The notes under the pieces were generated by a model. The model worked only from the letters and a program-made list of their open reading frames with translations, had not been told where the DNA came from and searched no databases. From Saprospiraceae bacterium (GTDB lineage Bacteria; Bacteroidota; Bacteroidia; Chitinophagales; Saprospiraceae), in contig JALHOZ010000017.1 of NCBI GenBank assembly GCA_022842725.1, positions 1 through 64,000 of the forward strand: a DNA stretch of 64,000 nt. The letters run 5' to 3'. Shown piece by piece: positions 42,110 to 51,892 of this stretch (the stretch's first letter is position 1; each line of letters opens with the position of its first letter). Made by a program: the position numbers and the translations under genes.

Positions 42110-44299
42110 ATGTCTACCATCCGTTTTTTTGCCCTGCAGGAATCCCAAAACCGAAAACCGGTCGAAGTAAAAGAGATTTCCGGTTCGCGATCTGAGCTCT
42201 TCGGAGCCAATGTCTTTAATGACACTTCGTGTAAAAAATTTATGACCAAAGAGGCTTATGCTGCCCTCAAAGATGCTGTCAATCACGGTAAAAAAATTGA
42301 CAGAAAGATTGCTGACCAGGTAGCTTCTGCTATGAAAGCATGGGCTATGACCAAAGGGGCTACCCACTACACGCACTGGTTTCAACCTTTGACAGGCGCA
42401 ACCGCTGAAAAACACGATGCTTTTTTCGAGCCTGTAGGTGACGGAACGGCTATGGATAAATTTGACGGTGGTCAATTGGTACAGCAGGAACCGGATGCAT
42501 CCAGTTTTCCGAACGGAGGTATCAGAAATACATTTGAAGCCAGGGGTTATACCGCATGGGATCCCACTTCCCCCGCATTTGTCATCGCTACGACTCTGTG
42601 TATTCCTACGGTATTTGTTTCTTATACCGGCGAAGCACTGGACAACAAAACTCCTTTATTGAGAGCTTTGCAGGCGATTGACCATGCGGCAACGGATGTG
42701 GCTCAATATTTTGACAAAAATGTCAGCAAAGTAATCTCCACCCTTGGATGGGAGCAGGAATATTTCCTTATCGACAGTGCGCTGGCTGCATCGAGACCGG
42801 ACATTCTTCTGACAGGAAGGGTATTGTTGGGACATCACGCAGCCAAAGGTCAACAATTGGAAGACCATTATTTCGGATCTATTCCGGAGAGGTCATTGGC
42901 TTTTATGCGTGAGCTCGAAATCGAATCCATCCAATTAGGTATTCCGGTCAAAACAAGACATAATGAGGTAGCACCCAACCAATTTGAGTTGGCCCCTATA
43001 TATGAAGAAGCCAATCTGGCTGTCGACCATAACTCGCTGATTATGGACCTTATGTCCAAAATTGCATCGCGACACAACCTGAAATTGTTACTGCACGAAA
43101 AACCTTTTGATGGCATCAACGGATCCGGAAAACACAACAACTGGTCGTTGGCTACAGATACCGGCGTAAACCTTCTGAGTCCGGGCAAAACGCCAAAGAG
43201 CAACCTGATGTTCCTCACGTATTTTATCAATACCATTAAGGCAGTTCACCGATATGATGACTTGTTGAGAGCATCCATCGCTTCGGCTTCTAACGATTTC
43301 AGACTCGGAGCCAACGAAGCGCCACCTGCGATTGTATCGGTATTTATCGGACAACAGTTGACAGCCGTTCTGGACGAATTGGAAAGAGTAACCAACGGTA
43401 ATCTCAGTCCGGAAGAAAAAACCGACCTTAAACTCAATGTTGTCGGAAAAATACCGGAAATTCTTTTGGACAATACCGACAGAAACCGAACCAGTCCTTT
43501 TGCCTTTACAGGAAATAAATTTGAGTTCAGAGCCGTCGGTAGTTCTGCCAATTGTGCCAAAGCCATGACCATTGTCAATACTATCGTGGCACAACAGTTG
43601 AAAGATTTCAAAAAAGATGTTGACAATCTGATTGAAAATAAAGGTCTTAAAAAAGATGACGCTATCTTTAATGTATTAAGAGAATACATCAAAGAGTCCA
43701 AAAGAATTCGTTTTGAAGGCGACGGATACAGTGAAGAATGGGTCAAAGAAGCCAAAAAAAGAGGTTTGTCAAACCTGAAAAACACTCCTGAAGCCTTGAG
43801 AGCACAAATCACGCCTTTGGCCAAAGAGGTTATGATCCAGAATGGTATTATGAATGATACCGAAATCATGGCCAGGTATGAAATCGAAATGGAAGAGTAC
43901 GTCAAAAAAGTCCAGATCGAAGGAAGGGTTTTGGGAGATATTGTGATGAACCATGTCATTCCAACTGCCATCAACTATCAGAACCGTTTAATTCAAAACG
44001 TGCAGGGATTAAAGGAGATTTTCGGTAAAGACTTTGAGCAATATGCTTCCGAACAATTGGATATTATCAAGGACATTTCCAAGCGAATCCACGAGATCAA
44101 ATCCAATGTCGACCAAATGATTGATGAAAGGAAAAAAGCCAATAAAATCGATCATGCTGATAAAAGAGCGGATGCTTACTGCAACAAAGTAAAACCGTTT
44201 TTTGAAGTTATCCGATACCACTGCGACAAACTCGAACTCACTGTTGATGACGAATTATGGCCATTGACCAAGTACAGAGAGTTGTTATTTACCAGATAA
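42110..44299 (+). CDS. glnN: Glutamine synthetase type III
   Basis: A 729-residue enzyme, the length expected of GSIII. It makes glutamine from glutamate, ammonia and ATP in the cytoplasm. Visible signatures include the GSIII N-terminal domain with KGATHYTHWFQPLTG, EKHDAFFEP, the catalytic LGWEQEYFLID, NQFELAPIYEEANLA, LLLHEKPFDGINGSGKHNNW and FRLGANEAPPAIVSVF, and FEFRAVGSSANCAKAM. GSIII is the main glutamine synthetase in many Bacteroidota. It is monocistronic, with its own promoter and a terminator at 44324. Confidence 0.97.
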   Translation: MSTIRFFALQESQNRKPVEVKEISGSRSELFGANVFNDTSCKKFMTKEAYAALKDAVNHGKKIDRKIADQVASAMKAWAMTKGATHYTHWFQPLTGATAEKHDAFFEPVGDGTAMDKFDGGQLVQQEPDASSFPNGGIRNTFEARGYTAWDPTSPAFVIATTLCIPTVFVSYTGEALDNKTPLLRALQAIDHAATDVAQYFDKNVSKVISTLGWEQEYFLIDSALAASRPDILLTGRVLLGHHAAKGQQLEDHYFGSIPERSLAFMRELEIESIQLGIPVKTRHNEVAPNQFELAPIYEEANLAVDHNSLIMDLMSKIASRHNLKLLLHEKPFDGINGSGKHNNWSLATDTGVNLLSPGKTPKSNLMFLTYFINTIKAVHRYDDLLRASIASASNDFRLGANEAPPAIVSVFIGQQLTAVLDELERVTNGNLSPEEKTDLKLNVVGKIPEILLDNTDRNRTSPFAFTGNKFEFRAVGSSANCAKAMTIVNTIVAQQLKDFKKDVDNLIENKGLKKDDAIFNVLREYIKESKRIRFEGDGYSEEWVKEAKKRGLSNLKNTPEALRAQITPLAKEVMIQNGIMNDTEIMARYEIEMEEYVKKVQIEGRVLGDIVMNHVIPTAINYQNRLIQNVQGLKEIFGKDFEQYASEQLDIIKDISKRIHEIKSNVDQMIDERKKANKIDHADKRADAYCNKVKPFFEVIRYHCDKLELTVDDELWPLTKYRELLFTR

Positions 44300-44323
44300 A
44301 ATGATTTGTTTGTTTACAATGTT

Positions 44324-44364
44324 TTACCCTGTGAGTGAATAGTCATTCATGGGGTAATTTTTTT
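44324..44364 (+). terminator. Terminator of glnN
   Basis: TTACCC (44324-44329) pairs with GGGTAA (44352-44357), with further inner pairing of GAGTGA and TCATTC including a G-T pair, followed by a run of T. Confidence 0.75.
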
Positions 44365-44534
44365 AGTAAGGTTTGTTTAAAATAAAAGGCAGTTTCATTT
44401 TTAATTTAATTGTGCCTTTAAACACAATTTTCTGAATAGTTTCAATATTATCTACATCCGGTTTCCATATAGCTCTTCCAACCTTAAATCAAGTACAGAC
44501 GTAAATATAATTTTTTACTTTATCGTCTATCACG

Positions 44535-44542
44535 TACTTTTG
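44535..44542 (+). promoter_or_regulatory. -7 promoter element of the BNR-propeller gene
   Basis: TACTTTTG matches TAnnTTTG, 14 bases before the ATG at 44557. Confidence 0.6.
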
Positions 44543-44556
44543 TCAAAATTTTTGTC

Positions 44557-47500
44557 ATGAAGTTATTTGGTAGGTTTTGGTGTTTGATGTTTTTTGTTTT
44601 TCCTGTCTTTGATACAGACATTGTTGCACAACAAATGTACACCCCTTATGACGAACTGCCTTGTTTGCAAGCCAGTCTTAAACCGGCTTATCAGGAAACA
44701 TTTCCGGAATGGGCAAAAATGTTGTATACCTCACCGGTCAATTATTTTGAAATCGAAAAAGCTTATCAGCTTTCCAAAGAAAAAAAGGATAATACCAAAT
44801 CTGCCATCACCAGGTATTACAAAATCTGGCGCCGGTGTATCCAACCTTATGTAACTGAAACAGGTGACATCATTCTTCCTGATATGGAGACTTTTTACCG
44901 ACTACAAAAACAAATACAGGAAAATACGACAAAACAGGCTGCTGAAAACAGAAATTTAACCGAGGATTCCTGGTCTTTTTTGGGACCAAAACAGACGTTT
45001 TGGCTCAAAGAGGACAACAATCCAGCAATACCGGCTTCCTGTCCCTGGCAAGTAAACGCCTATTCAATGGATGTGGCCTATAAAGATGTATTTACCATTT
45101 ATGCCGGAACAGAAACCGGATTTTTGAACAAATCTACCGATAAAGGAGAAACATGGATACTTTTGGCTCCGGATTACTTTTTTGGCGGAGGTATCACAGC
45201 AGTGACCATTGATCCTTTAAACAACAATATTATTTATGTTTCCGCGGGAAATCAAATCCATAAATCTACGGATGGCGGAAATACCTGGGCTCCCAGGCTG
45301 GGCAATGACCGTTTTGCGGCAGACAGATTGAGAATTGATCCTTCCAATCCAAATGTTTTATACGCTGCGTCCTCTAAAGGGATTTATATCAGTAAAGATG
45401 GCGGAGAAACCTGGACCAGAAAATGGAGCCAGCCCACATGGGATGTCAGAATCAATCCGACACAACCGAATATAGTTTACGGCATCACAACATCCAACGG
45501 GGTTTTCCGATTGGTTGTGTCGACAGACTTTGGAGAAACTTTTAATTTGGAGGACGGATTTCCAACAAATATTCAACAAACGGATGGCGCCATGCTGGCG
45601 GTAACTCCGGCTGACCCGAATATATTGATGGCTGTTTTGCTAAGTGCAAATGACACACCTTACCTTCTCAAAGGTGTCCTTGAAAACGGAATGTGGAATT
45701 GGAATACTATAGCAACCGGAAGAACACCCAATTTGCGAATGGACAATGGTCAGGGATATTTCGACCTTGTTCTTGAGATTTCGCCGGTAAATAAAAATCT
45801 GGTTTTTGTGGGAACAACCACGCTGTATAAATCTGTCAATGGCGGCACTTCCTTTACACCCATAGGTGGTTATGAGGGCAATTTTCCGATCCACCCGGAC
45901 ATTCAGGATATGAAAATTCTTGAAAATGGTGAAACTTGGGTGGCAACAGATGGCGGGATGAACTATTCGTCAGACCATTTTACCAATGTGGCAAATCACA
46001 AAGCACGGGTCAATGGTCTCATTGGTTCTGATTTTTGGGGTTTTGACCAGGGATGGAATGAAGATATCGTGGTAGGCGGAAGATATCACAACGGCAACAC
46101 GAGCATAGCAGAGTTTTACGGTGACAAAGCCCTGCGGATGGGTGGCGCAGAATCTCCTACCGGCTGGGTATTTCAAGGGAAATCAAGACACGTGGCCTTC
46201 AACGACCTCGGAAACGGATGGATATTGCCCAAAACTGCAGAAGGAAGACCCGAAGGCAGATTTATCTTCAGCAAGTATCCCAATATGGATGAATACGGCG
46301 GAAGGCGGGGAAATCTCGTTCATCATCCGGTGTATTCCGGCACGTTGTTTCTGGGTGAAGGCAATACACTTTGGAAAAGTGAGGATTCTGGTGTCAACTG
46401 GGAGATGTGGTATACATTCCCGGCAAGGGTTATGTATTTTGTGATCAGTCACAGCCATCCTGATGTCATCTATGCCGATGTCAATGGTCGGGGTATTTAC
46501 AAAAGTGAAGACGGAGGAAAAACCTTTGTTCAAAAACCGGCATCCATTTCTTCAGCTTTCGGAGGCAGTTATTGGGGTGGAAAACTGCATATCGATGTAT
46601 CGCCCAATGATCCGAATACGGTGTATATCTGTCAGCAAAACGGTACCTGGTCGGCCGATATCGGAAGAGTCCTTTTAAGTACCAATGGAGGTGACACCTG
46701 GCAAAACATCACGGACAATGTATCCGCTTATCTCAAATCTATACTGGTGCAACCCGGACAAAACGGCGAAGATGTGATCTACTTGTTTACCAATGCAAGG
46801 AATATGCTCGGAAGCAAGGTGTATTTCAGAAAAACAAACGATACTGCATGGCAAACAATGGATGTAGATTATCCGGCCGGGATGTACGTCAACATTCCGA
46901 AAATATTCTACCGGGATTCAAAAATCAGGGTTTCCGGCAATGCAGGAGTCTGGGAACATCCTTTGGTTGATACGTTGTATGAGCCGGTCATTCAGCCCTG
47001 GGTAGAAAAAAAGGTCTATGATTGTGTGCGTGATACCGTGTACTTTGACGATCACTCAATCCTGGATCACGAAGGCGTGACCTGGAAGTGGACAATTACA
47101 CCGGAGCCGGAATATATAAGTGCGACCGACATCCGCAATCCTAAAGTGGTTTTGGGCAAAGTGGGAAGTTATGACGTCACTTTGGAAGTGGTCAAAAACG
47201 GAAAATCATATACAACGTATTTCCCTCAGATGGTCAGTGCAAAGTCTTGTCCTTCGGTAGAAGATTGCGACAATCCGGCATTTATTTCGAAATCGGAATG
47301 GAAACTTAAGTACGCCAACAGTCAGGAAGTCAATGATCCCGGATTGGCTTCTATGAGTTTTGATGACAATCCGAATACTATTTGGCATACGCGTTGGAGT
47401 ACGGGCAGTGATCCTTATCCTCACGAAATTCAGGTTGACCTGAACGAGGAATATCTTCTTTCAGAATTTGAAGTACTCAATCGTCAGGAAGGAGAAAACG

Positions 47501-47985
47501 GAAGAATTAAGGATTATGAACTGTATTTCAGTTTGGATGGTGAAGAATGGGGAGAACCAACATCTGCCGGCTCTTTTGAAAATACCTCCGCTCCGCAAAA
47601 AGTCAGATTTGACACACCTGTCAAAGCAAAATTTTTTCGCCTGATCGCTTTGTCTGAAGTCAACGGAAATCCATGGGCTTCTGCTGCTGAATTTTCTGTC
47701 AAAGGATGTTATGCTTCATTTTCTGATACAGAAAATATAGCTTCAGAGCAAAATGTACGGGTTTTTCCGGTGCCTTCTGCCGGTATATTTAATGTTGAGT
47801 TTCCGGATAAAGAAATATCGACATTGACGATTTCTGACCTTAACGGAAAAGAAATAGCCGCTTCTTTTGAAAATGTCAACGGAACTTTTTTGTTAGATCT
47901 CAGTCATTTTCCACAAGGCATGTATATAGTAAGGGCAAAATCAATATCGGGCATAATATATGTGGTCAGGATGATTAAAAATTGA
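44557..47985 (+). CDS. Sortilin/BNR-propeller T9SS surface protein with PKD and discoidin domains
   Basis: A 1142-residue secreted protein with a signal peptide (MKLFGRFWCLMFFVFPVFDT). An N-terminal alpha region (to ~residue 130) is followed by a long beta-propeller region of sortilin/BNR type (about 150-810), with repeated Asp-box-like blocks such as STDKGETW, STDGGNTW, SKDGGETW, SVNGGTSF, SEDSGVNW, SEDGGKTF and STNGGDTW. A PKD-like domain (about 822-895), an F5/8 type C (discoidin) domain (about 911-1050, FDDNPNTIWHTRWSTGSDPY), and a T9SS type A sorting domain (about 1066-1142, VRVFPVPSAGIFNVEFPDKE) follow. Sialidase and carbohydrate-active families share this architecture, but no catalytic residues could be assigned, so it may be a glycan-binding or hydrolytic surface protein. 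Confidence 0.92.
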   Translation: MKLFGRFWCLMFFVFPVFDTDIVAQQMYTPYDELPCLQASLKPAYQETFPEWAKMLYTSPVNYFEIEKAYQLSKEKKDNTKSAITRYYKIWRRCIQPYVTETGDIILPDMETFYRLQKQIQENTTKQAAENRNLTEDSWSFLGPKQTFWLKEDNNPAIPASCPWQVNAYSMDVAYKDVFTIYAGTETGFLNKSTDKGETWILLAPDYFFGGGITAVTIDPLNNNIIYVSAGNQIHKSTDGGNTWAPRLGNDRFAADRLRIDPSNPNVLYAASSKGIYISKDGGETWTRKWSQPTWDVRINPTQPNIVYGITTSNGVFRLVVSTDFGETFNLEDGFPTNIQQTDGAMLAVTPADPNILMAVLLSANDTPYLLKGVLENGMWNWNTIATGRTPNLRMDNGQGYFDLVLEISPVNKNLVFVGTTTLYKSVNGGTSFTPIGGYEGNFPIHPDIQDMKILENGETWVATDGGMNYSSDHFTNVANHKARVNGLIGSDFWGFDQGWNEDIVVGGRYHNGNTSIAEFYGDKALRMGGAESPTGWVFQGKSRHVAFNDLGNGWILPKTAEGRPEGRFIFSKYPNMDEYGGRRGNLVHHPVYSGTLFLGEGNTLWKSEDSGVNWEMWYTFPARVMYFVISHSHPDVIYADVNGRGIYKSEDGGKTFVQKPASISSAFGGSYWGGKLHIDVSPNDPNTVYICQQNGTWSADIGRVLLSTNGGDTWQNITDNVSAYLKSILVQPGQNGEDVIYLFTNARNMLGSKVYFRKTNDTAWQTMDVDYPAGMYVNIPKIFYRDSKIRVSGNAGVWEHPLVDTLYEPVIQPWVEKKVYDCVRDTVYFDDHSILDHEGVTWKWTITPEPEYISATDIRNPKVVLGKVGSYDVTLEVVKNGKSYTTYFPQMVSAKSCPSVEDCDNPAFISKSEWKLKYANSQEVNDPGLASMSFDDNPNTIWHTRWSTGSDPYPHEIQVDLNEEYLLSEFEVLNRQEGENGRIKDYELYFSLDGEEWGEPTSAGSFENTSAPQKVRFDTPVKAKFFRLIALSEVNGNPWASAAEFSVKGCYASFSDTENIASEQNVRVFPVPSAGIFNVEFPDKEISTLTISDLNGKEIAASFENVNGTFLLDLSHFPQGMYIVRAKSISGIIYVVRMIKN

Positions 47986-48268
47986 TTCAGGATATTGAGC
48001 TTGCTGCTTCAAGAATCAAAAGAAATGGTTTTGCCGTTCCTGCTAACGTCCTAAAAAAGGACAACAGTTCCAGGTGTCACTAATCTTGTAAAAAGTTGAG
48101 AAGTAATCAGCATGTTTGGTTTTATTTGGTAAATACATTTTCGTTCAGACACTTAGGTGCCAAAAATATGTTTACTACCTTACAAAACGACCTTTTTCGT
48201 ACAGATAGCCTTAGTAATTTCTTTGGCATCTCACGAAAATATGTAACTTTATCCCTAAGTTATCATTT

Positions 48269-49519
48269 ATGGTGAATCGTTTCAGAATATTCCAAATAAT
48301 CGTTTTTATGTTAACAGGGAATCTGTTATCGGGGCAATCCTGTGAAACGCCTTCTTTGGTTCACTTTAATTACAACGATATCAAAATTATTCTGGAAAAA
48401 AACGAATGCCAAAATTGTCATACTAAAGGCAATGCAAACGTTCCATGGTCTTTTGAGACCTATGAGTCTATGATTTCAAAAGGCAAATGTGGTCCGGTCA
48501 TCGAACATGGTAAACCGCACAAAAGTCTTTTGATAGACAAACTTAATCAGGGTTCGATCAGTTGTGGATTTCATATGCCCTTGGGAGGAGAACCGATTTC
48601 CTCGAGAGATTTATTAGCTATTGAAATGTGGATACTTTTAGGAGCACCTGAATTTTGTATTCCTGAGTTTGAAGAAGTCAAATCTATATTGGATGTGAAT
48701 GATTGTTCTTCATGTCACAAAGATGCGGGGCAATGGCGATATAATACGTATGCCGATTTATTGACCAAACCGGGTGGATCGCTTTGTAATGAAAAAATTG
48801 TTGTTCCTTTTGATCATCACAAAAGCCTTTTATATCAAAAAATATCTGGTTTTGGTTTGACATGTGGTGAAAAGATGTTTTCATCTGTTGGATCCATGCC
48901 TTATGTAGACATAGCTCGTATCAGAGATTGGATCAATTCGGGAGCGTTACAATCTTCACCTACACTTCCTGTAGTTTTGACGGATTTTTCAGCTGAGCTC
49001 AAATCCGATAATTCAGTTTTGTTGTATTGGCAATCCAGTGCGGAATATAATACGGCGTATTATGCCGTGGAACATAGTAGTGACGGCATTCATTTTGAAG
49101 AATTTGGAGTCAGACAGGCTGTTGCCCAAAACAATCAACTCACCAATTATGAATGGTATGATTATGCGCCTCAGCCGGGAAATCAATATTACCGTTTGAA
49201 AATGGTGGATCACGACGGTAAGTTCAGTTATTCACAAACCAGAGCGGTCCGTATCAAAAATAATGCAGAATCACTCAGGTTGTACCCTTCATCTCTTTCG
49301 GCAGGACAACCCATCCACATAGAATGGCTGACCACAAAAGAAGACGAACTGACCCGAATATTTATTATGGATATACTGGGAAGGGAAGTATTTACACATA
49401 TTATTTCGCCGGGCATCAATACCACGCAGATTCCCCATCTCAACCCGGGACTTTATTATGTTTCGATTCCTGAGGGTGTTGAAAATTATTTTGTCAAAAA
49501 GATGTTTATCATTTACTAG
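48269..49519 (+). CDS. T9SS-secreted dihaem cytochrome c-like protein
   Basis: A 416-residue exported protein with a signal peptide (MVNRFRIFQIIVFMLTGNLL). Two cytochrome-like modules of about 95 residues each carry CXXCH haem sites: C47-QN-C50-H51 and C146-SS-C149-H150. Each module has a downstream methionine that could be the axial ligand (GFHMPLGGEP; KMFSSVGSMPYVD) and ends in a short IEMWILLGAP or IRDWINSGAL helix. A beta-rich fibronectin-like middle (LTDFSAELKSDNSVLLYWQS) leads to a T9SS type A sorting domain ending YFVKKMFIIY. The modules look like an internal duplication. A surface-exposed dihaem protein suggests extracellular electron transfer or peroxide chemistry (inference). A weak -7 match, TAACTTTA, lies at 48244-48251. 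The gap 47986-48268 shows nothing else. Confidence 0.9.
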   Translation: MVNRFRIFQIIVFMLTGNLLSGQSCETPSLVHFNYNDIKIILEKNECQNCHTKGNANVPWSFETYESMISKGKCGPVIEHGKPHKSLLIDKLNQGSISCGFHMPLGGEPISSRDLLAIEMWILLGAPEFCIPEFEEVKSILDVNDCSSCHKDAGQWRYNTYADLLTKPGGSLCNEKIVVPFDHHKSLLYQKISGFGLTCGEKMFSSVGSMPYVDIARIRDWINSGALQSSPTLPVVLTDFSAELKSDNSVLLYWQSSAEYNTAYYAVEHSSDGIHFEEFGVRQAVAQNNQLTNYEWYDYAPQPGNQYYRLKMVDHDGKFSYSQTRAVRIKNNAESLRLYPSSLSAGQPIHIEWLTTKEDELTRIFIMDILGREVFTHIISPGINTTQIPHLNPGLYYVSIPEGVENYFVKKMFIIY

Positions 49520-49524
49520 AACCT

Positions 49525-49532
49525 TACTTTTG
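49525..49532 (+). promoter_or_regulatory. -7 promoter element of the pabB-like gene
   Basis: TACTTTTG matches TAnnTTTG, 16 bases before the ATG at 49549 and just after the preceding stop. Confidence 0.6.
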
Positions 49533-49548
49533 TGGTGAAGTTTTCCTT

Positions 49549-50538
49549 ATGATCATTCACCCATCAACGCTGAAACCTGTCATTCAAAAAATGAATTTAT
49601 TGGGTGCTCAGCAAAAACCTTTTTTATTTGTTATCGATTTTGAAATGGAAAAACCAATGGTACTGGCTTTGGAAGACATTGACCCGACCAGGATCAGATA
49701 TAAATTTCAGGATGTAAAAAATTATGACATTTCACCGGTTCATCATGCTGAAGATTTTTTATTTGAAAAATATCCTGTGGGTTACGAAAAATATCAGGAT
49801 GCTTTTTCAAAAGTCATGTCAGAATTATTGTTTGGAAATACCTTTTTGACCAATCTGACTTTTCCGACAAAAATAAAAAGTAATCTGTCATTGTTGACCT
49901 TGTTTAATAAATCGCGGGCCAGATATAAATTGTATATGGACGGGAAATTTATCGTTTTTTCACCGGAGAGTTTTGTACAGATCAAAGACGGAAAAATATC
50001 TTCTTACCCGATGAAAGGAACAATTGATGCTGACCTCCCGGATGCACAAAACCGGCTGATGAGCGATGAAAAAGAAATAGCCGAACATTATACCATTGTC
50101 GATCTGATCAGAAATGATCTGAGTATGGTGTCAAATAAAGTGGAAGTGACAAAATTCCGGTATCTCGATCTCATTCAGACCACCCACAAAAGGTTGTTTC
50201 AGACAAGTAGTGCGATCGAAGGAATCCTGGCTGCCGATTATCACGCTTTTTTGGGTGATATTATTTTTACGTTACTTCCGGCAGGGAGCATCAGCGGCGC
50301 TCCCAAAAAAAAGACGGTCGAAATCATCAGAAGTGCGGAAGGTCAGAAAAGAGGATATTATACCGGAATTATGGGTTATTTTGATGGCACAAATGTGGAT
50401 AGTGCGGTGATGATCCGGTATATCGAACAAAAAAACGGAGAGATGTTTTTCAGGAGTGGTTGTGGCATCACGGCCTTGAGTGATTGTATGTCCGAGTATA
50501 ATGAAATGATAGATAAAGTGTATGTCCCGATTGGTTGA
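49549..50538 (+). CDS. pabB: Aminodeoxychorismate synthase component I
   Basis: A 329-residue chorismate-binding enzyme, the short PabB form without the N-terminal anthranilate-synthase domain. Active-site blocks are KIKSNLSLLTLFNKSRARYK, VFSPESFVQI, YPMKGTIDADL, DLIRNDLSMVS, LLPAGSISGAPKKKTVEIIR and GYYTGIMGYFDG. It aminates chorismate to aminodeoxychorismate for folate synthesis in the cytoplasm. The next gene overlaps its end by 17 bases and is the matching lyase. No glutamine amidotransferase (pabA) is in this window. Confidence 0.93.
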   Translation: MIIHPSTLKPVIQKMNLLGAQQKPFLFVIDFEMEKPMVLALEDIDPTRIRYKFQDVKNYDISPVHHAEDFLFEKYPVGYEKYQDAFSKVMSELLFGNTFLTNLTFPTKIKSNLSLLTLFNKSRARYKLYMDGKFIVFSPESFVQIKDGKISSYPMKGTIDADLPDAQNRLMSDEKEIAEHYTIVDLIRNDLSMVSNKVEVTKFRYLDLIQTTHKRLFQTSSAIEGILAADYHAFLGDIIFTLLPAGSISGAPKKKTVEIIRSAEGQKRGYYTGIMGYFDGTNVDSAVMIRYIEQKNGEMFFRSGCGITALSDCMSEYNEMIDKVYVPIG

Positions 50539-51130
50539 AACCATAAAAATCCTAAACGGCAGGATATTTAACCTTGCTAATCACCAACTTCGTTTTGATA
50601 AAACGAGGAAGGACTTATTTGATGATACAACAACCATTTCCTTACGGGAAAAAATCATTCAACAAGGTATACCAGAAAAAGGATTGTATAAGTGCAGGGT
50701 AGAATATGGTCCAAACATGCTAAAGACTGAGTTTTTGCCCTATCAGTTTCCTAAGATATCTTCTTTGGTTATGGTACATGATAATGATATTACCTATGAA
50801 TATAAATGGGTGGACAGACCTGCACTTGACCGTTTATTTTCCCAAAAGGGTGAAGCTTCAGAAATCATCATCATCAAAGACGGAAAAGTTACAGACGGTT
50901 ATTACTACAACCTTGTTTTTGAAAAAGCCGGAAAGTTATTTACTTCAGATACCCCTTTACTGCAAGGAACGCAGAGAGCATCATTGATACAAAAAGGCAA
51001 GATCACAGAAACAACTATAACAGAAGAAGATATTTTTGATTTTGAAAAAATTCATTTGATCAATGCCATGACCTTACCGGGAAAATTGGTGATTGATATT
51101 AAAAAAGGAATGGTATCAAAAAGGCATTGA
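50522..51130 (+). CDS. Aminodeoxychorismate lyase-like class IV aminotransferase
   Basis: A 202-residue fold-type IV PLP enzyme, shorter than canonical PabC (about 270). The probable PLP lysine is K95 in TYEYKWVDRPALDRLF; conserved blocks are IIIKDGKVTDGYYYNLVFEK, followed by TPLLQGTQRASLI and INAMTLPGKLVIDI. It most likely releases pyruvate from aminodeoxychorismate to give 4-aminobenzoate, as indicated by the 17-base overlap with pabB. The shortened N-terminus (starting MSRLVETIKILNGRIFNLAN) seems typical of Bacteroidota pabB-linked lyases rather than a truncation. Confidence 0.88.
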   Translation: MSRLVETIKILNGRIFNLANHQLRFDKTRKDLFDDTTTISLREKIIQQGIPEKGLYKCRVEYGPNMLKTEFLPYQFPKISSLVMVHDNDITYEYKWVDRPALDRLFSQKGEASEIIIIKDGKVTDGYYYNLVFEKAGKLFTSDTPLLQGTQRASLIQKGKITETTITEEDIFDFEKIHLINAMTLPGKLVIDIKKGMVSKRH

Positions 51131-51146
51131 TGTGTTTAATTATTAG

Positions 51147-51154
51147 TAAATTTG
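51147..51154 (+). promoter_or_regulatory. -7 promoter element of coaE
   Basis: TAAATTTG matches TAnnTTTG, 19 bases before the ATG at 51174. Confidence 0.6.
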
Positions 51155-51173
51155 TTTTTTATTCTTAAAAAAC

Positions 51174-51770
51174 ATGTTAAAAATAGGTATCACCGGTGGT
51201 ATAGGTTCAGGCAAAACTACAGTTTGCCGTATCTTTGAAAGTCTGGAAATTCCGGTATATTACGCTGATATCCGCGCCAAACAATTAATGGTATCTGATA
51301 AAAATGTCAAGGTCTCCATCAAATCTTTATTGACGGAAAATGCATATTACAAAAACGGAAAACCTAACCGACCATTTATTGCAGAGCGGGTTTTTGCCGA
51401 TGCCGGTTTATTACAAAAACTCAATGGGATTATTCATCCTGCTGTTCATCACGACTTCGATCAGTTTTGTATAAAACATCAACACACGTCAGACTATGTT
51501 TTGAATGAAGCTGCATTGTTGGTGGAAAACGGCTCTTACAAAAGATTTGATAAAATTATTGTGGTGTTCTGCCCCGAAGAAATCAGAATACAAAGGGTAA
51601 TCAAAAGAGATCGTTTGAGCAGAGAACAGGTGGTGAACAGATTAAAAAATCAATTACCGGAAGCTGAAAAAATAAAAGTAGCAGATTTTATTATTGACAA
51701 TTCCGGTGAAAAAAGTTTAATACCTCAGATAGTAGATATACACAAAGAGCTTATGCAAAGAAAAAAATAA
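51174..51770 (+). CDS. coaE: Dephospho-CoA kinase
   Basis: A 198-residue kinase that performs the last step of coenzyme A synthesis in the cytoplasm. The P-loop is GITGGIGSGKTTVCRIF; the CoA-binding and lid blocks are VYYADIRAKQLM, NGIIHPAVHHDF, YVLNEAALLVENGSYKRFDK and RIQRVIKRDRLSREQVVNRL, and the end is VADFIIDNSGEKS. It has its own -7 element, 43 bases after the pabC-like stop. Confidence 0.96.
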   Translation: MLKIGITGGIGSGKTTVCRIFESLEIPVYYADIRAKQLMVSDKNVKVSIKSLLTENAYYKNGKPNRPFIAERVFADAGLLQKLNGIIHPAVHHDFDQFCIKHQHTSDYVLNEAALLVENGSYKRFDKIIVVFCPEEIRIQRVIKRDRLSREQVVNRLKNQLPEAEKIKVADFIIDNSGEKSLIPQIVDIHKELMQRKK

Positions 51771-51864
51771 GAGATTTGGTTTTTTGTTATGAAAAATTCA
51801 GACTACCTAATAGTCGTCACGGATACATTTCGATATTTTTTTGATTATGTTTTGTGTAAATAGT

Positions 51865-51872
51865 TAACTTTG
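51865..51872 (+). promoter_or_regulatory. -7 promoter element of the secreted protein at 51893
   Basis: TAACTTTG matches TAnnTTTG, 20 bases before the ATG. Confidence 0.6.
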
Positions 51873-51892
51873 ATGTAAGTAATTACAAACAG

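Noticed and set aside
42868..43974. Large minus-strand ORFs inside glnN
   Set aside because: They overlap a full-length, motif-complete type III glutamine synthetase and have no recognisable product.
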